This document shows positions 62,073 through 64,000 of a stretch of 64,000 bases of DNA, one piece after another; the first letter of the stretch is position 1; every line of letters begins with the position of its first letter. The notes beneath the pieces were generated by a model. It was not told the DNA's origin, did not search any database, and saw only the letters and a list, made by a program, of their open reading frames with translations. The stretch spans positions 79,658 to 143,657 of the forward strand of contig NZ_KE159657.1 of assembly GCF_000403395.2 (NCBI RefSeq), written 5' to 3'. Made by a program: the position numbers and the translations under genes. The stretch comes from Anaerotruncus sp. G3(2012) (GTDB lineage Bacteria > Bacillota > Clostridia > Oscillospirales > Ruminococcaceae).

Positions 62073-64000
62073 ATGACACTTCCAAAACTTGCGGTCAAAC
62101 GTCCGGTTTCGATGCTGATGTGTGTGCTGATGCTGCTGGTGTTTGGCATCTCCTCGATCTTTGATATGAAGATGGAGTCTACCCCCGAAATGTCGATGCC
62201 GGTGTTCATGGTCATGACCCGCTATGAGGGTGCAAGCCCCGAAGAGGTCGACACGATGATTACTGATGTGGTGGAATCGGCACTTTCGTCGGTAAGCGAT
62301 GTGGAGAGTATGTCCTCCCGTTCGTCCGAAGGCTCGTCGATGACCACGCTCGAGTTCAACTATAATACCGACATGGACGAAAAGTACGATGAGATCAACG
62401 AGGCGCTCACCCGCCTGCGGCTGCCCGATTCGGCGGATGACCCAACGATCATGGAGATGAGCATGGACTCCTCTTCGATTATGGATCTGTCGATCCAGGC
62501 GGAGTCGGACGACAACATCTATTCCTATATCGAGTCGGCCGTAGTGCCCGAGATCGAGCGGATCTCCGGGGTCTCGTCGGTGGATATGCGGGGCGGCGCC
62601 CGTAAGTATGTCAAGGTGGAACTGAAAGAGGAGGAGATGGAACAGTATGGGCTGTCGATGAACGAGATTGTCAATGCGATCTCAACCGCCGATTTCACCA
62701 TCACCGCAGGCGAGATCAACCGCGGCAATGTCACCCTTTCGCTACAGGGCGGGGTGAGTTACGACACCTACGACAGCCTTGCGACCATCCCAATTTCCCT
62801 GCGTTCGGGGGACATCATCCATATTTCGGATGTGGCCACTGTGGAGATGGCGGAGGAGGCCCGCTCCAACATCAGCCGCTACAACGGGATGGACAATATC
62901 AGTCTTTCGGTCTCCAAAAACCAGAGCGCGAATACAATAGAAATCTGCAACAAGATCACCGCTGTGGTCGATGAGCTGAACCGGCAGGGGCTGGGGCTCG
63001 CAATCAACATCACCAACAACTCGGGCGAGACGATCTATGAAAACATCATGAATGTCGTCTCCACGCTGATTCAGGGTCTTTCACTTGCCATGCTGGTGCT
63101 CTTCCTCTTCCTGGGGGACTGGCGTGCCGCGCTGATCGTCGCAACTTCGATGCCGCTTTCGGTTTTTGCGACACTGGTTATCATGTCAGCCACCGGTATG
63201 ACCATGAACATCATGTCGCTGGGTGGACTGGTCGTCGGTATCGGCATGATGGTCGACAACTCGATTGTTGTGCTCGACAGCTGCTTCCGCTCCCAGAACG
63301 AGCTGCGCAGCTTTGCTGATGCAGCCATTGAGGGTGCGAACCTGGTCAACAGCTCGGTCATCGCCTCCACCTTGACCACCGTGGTCGTCTTTCTGCCGAT
63401 CGCGCTGATGGATGGGATGTCCGGACAGCTTTTTAAAGAGGTTGGCTTCACGATCGTCTATTCTCTGACTGCCTCTCTGATCTCCGCGCTGACCATTGTA
63501 CCGCTGCTCTTTGTGCAGTTCCGGCCGCGCGAAAAGGAGCGTTCCTGGGTCAACACCCAGCTGCACAGACTGGAGCGGGTTTATGCACGAGTGCTTGAAC
63601 AGGCGCTCAGCCACAAGCTGGTGGTAATCGTGATTGCGGTGGTGCTGCTGGCAGGTACCGCAGTGATGTTCAGCCGGCTGGATATGGAGCTGATGCCGAT
63701 GTCGGATGAAGGCTCTATCAGCATTTCGGTGACCACCAAGACCGGACTGAACTTGGACGAAACCGACCAGATTATGACCCGGATTGAGGAACTGGTGGCA
63801 GCACAGCCGGATGTGGAAAGTTATTCGATGCGCGGGGGCGGTGGCGGCTCCTCCAGTCTGACTGTCACCCTCAAGGACGACCGGTCGATCGGGACGGGCG
63901 AGTTTATTACCCTGATGCGGGAGCAGACCAAGGGGATCGACAATGCAAGTGTCGAGGTTTCGGAACGCAGCAGCATGTCGTTTGGCAGCCGCGGGGTCAC
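62073..64000 (+). CDS. RND efflux pump, partial (runs off right edge)
   Basis: 642 residues are visible of an expected 1000 or more. TM1 VSMLMCVLMLLVFGISSIFD, large outer loop beginning MESTPEMSMPVFMVMTRYEG, then the TM2-TM6 cluster (LSLAMLVLFLFLGDWRAALI; GGLVVGIGMMVDNSIVVLDS with the AcrB-type Asp; VNSSVIASTLTTVVVFLPIA), and the second half begins at about TM7 (KLVVIVIAVVLLAGTAVMFS). RND pumps of this class exist in Clostridia and export lipids or drugs with an HlyD partner, here encoded 19 bases upstream. Confidence 0.93.
   Translation, partial: MTLPKLAVKRPVSMLMCVLMLLVFGISSIFDMKMESTPEMSMPVFMVMTRYEGASPEEVDTMITDVVESALSSVSDVESMSSRSSEGSSMTTLEFNYNTDMDEKYDEINEALTRLRLPDSADDPTIMEMSMDSSSIMDLSIQAESDDNIYSYIESAVVPEIERISGVSSVDMRGGARKYVKVELKEEEMEQYGLSMNEIVNAISTADFTITAGEINRGNVTLSLQGGVSYDTYDSLATIPISLRSGDIIHISDVATVEMAEEARSNISRYNGMDNISLSVSKNQSANTIEICNKITAVVDELNRQGLGLAINITNNSGETIYENIMNVVSTLIQGLSLAMLVLFLFLGDWRAALIVATSMPLSVFATLVIMSATGMTMNIMSLGGLVVGIGMMVDNSIVVLDSCFRSQNELRSFADAAIEGANLVNSSVIASTLTTVVVFLPIALMDGMSGQLFKEVGFTIVYSLTASLISALTIVPLLFVQFRPREKERSWVNTQLHRLERVYARVLEQALSHKLVVIVIAVVLLAGTAVMFSRLDMELMPMSDEGSISISVTTKTGLNLDETDQIMTRIEELVAAQPDVESYSMRGGGGGSSSLTVTLKDDRSIGTGEFITLMREQTKGIDNASVEVSERSSMSFGSRGV

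Overview
The window reads as about 64 kb of chromosome from a GC-rich, spore-forming, Gram-positive anaerobe of class Clostridia, most like the Oscillospiraceae/Ruminococcaceae. Sporulation and coat genes (yunB, a CwlJ/SleB hydrolase next to a GerQ-like protein, a SpoVB-like flippase, two Cys/Gly/Asn-rich coat-type peptides), a T-box leader, sigma-A promoters with 17-bp spacers, an XRE-S24 repressor, flavin-dependent ThyX and sortase B support this. No rRNA, CRISPR array or intact prophage was seen; there is one tRNA (Pro, GGG).

Layout. Positions 1-4757 hold a conserved clostridial gene of unknown function split in two by a compact element of about 4.18 kb. The element ends in a SpoIVCA-like large serine recombinase and carries a flagellin, a FliS-like chaperone, a 57-residue ORF coupled to the recombinase, and a DUF134-NifX fusion with its own palindromic operator. 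Both halves of the host gene share GACCC in the same codon phase, so precise excision would restore the frame. 4.85-17.2 kb is mostly housekeeping: thyX-tmk, two acyltransferase-fold proteins, a DJ-1 protein with 5-formyl-THF cyclo-ligase, mltG-U32 peptidase-yebC, a redox protein with a radical SAM activase, a divergently regulated S24 repressor locus and pyrophosphatase. 17.4-27.1 kb is a galactose/glucose-type ABC importer (mglBAC) followed by a YesMN-type two-component system and two further sugar-binding proteins, which probably sense the sugar.

27.1-27.97 kb is a junction with a decayed recombinase tail, tRNA-Pro and an AT-rich island, then a structured leader in front of potABCD. 31.9-45.6 kb holds a second Cys-rich spore-type peptide, clpC, a hotdog thioesterase, a T-box (probable isoleucine specifier) controlling an XRE-cupin regulator and an acyl-CoA ligase, yunB, a CLC channel, a KDG-type kinase, and an aromatic-amino-acid attenuator (leader peptide rich in Phe, Trp and Tyr) in front of DAHP synthase and the P-protein. 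45.8-64 kb holds a nucleoside kinase, a MATE pump, spore-germination genes, SpoVB-like flippase, a lipoprotein-type sortase B, an ABC-2 export cluster with its own two-component system, and an HlyD/RND efflux pair whose second gene runs off the right edge.

The most notable observations are: (i) the flagellin/FliS-bearing recombinase element that splits a gene, analogous in design to skin; (ii) the three-aromatic leader peptide attenuator; (iii) the probable Ile T-box on an acyl-CoA ligase, which would fit isoleucine synthesis from 2-methylbutyrate; (iv) one shared SigK-like promoter in front of two Cys-rich peptides whose modules are in opposite order; and (v) an unassigned structured leader before potABCD.
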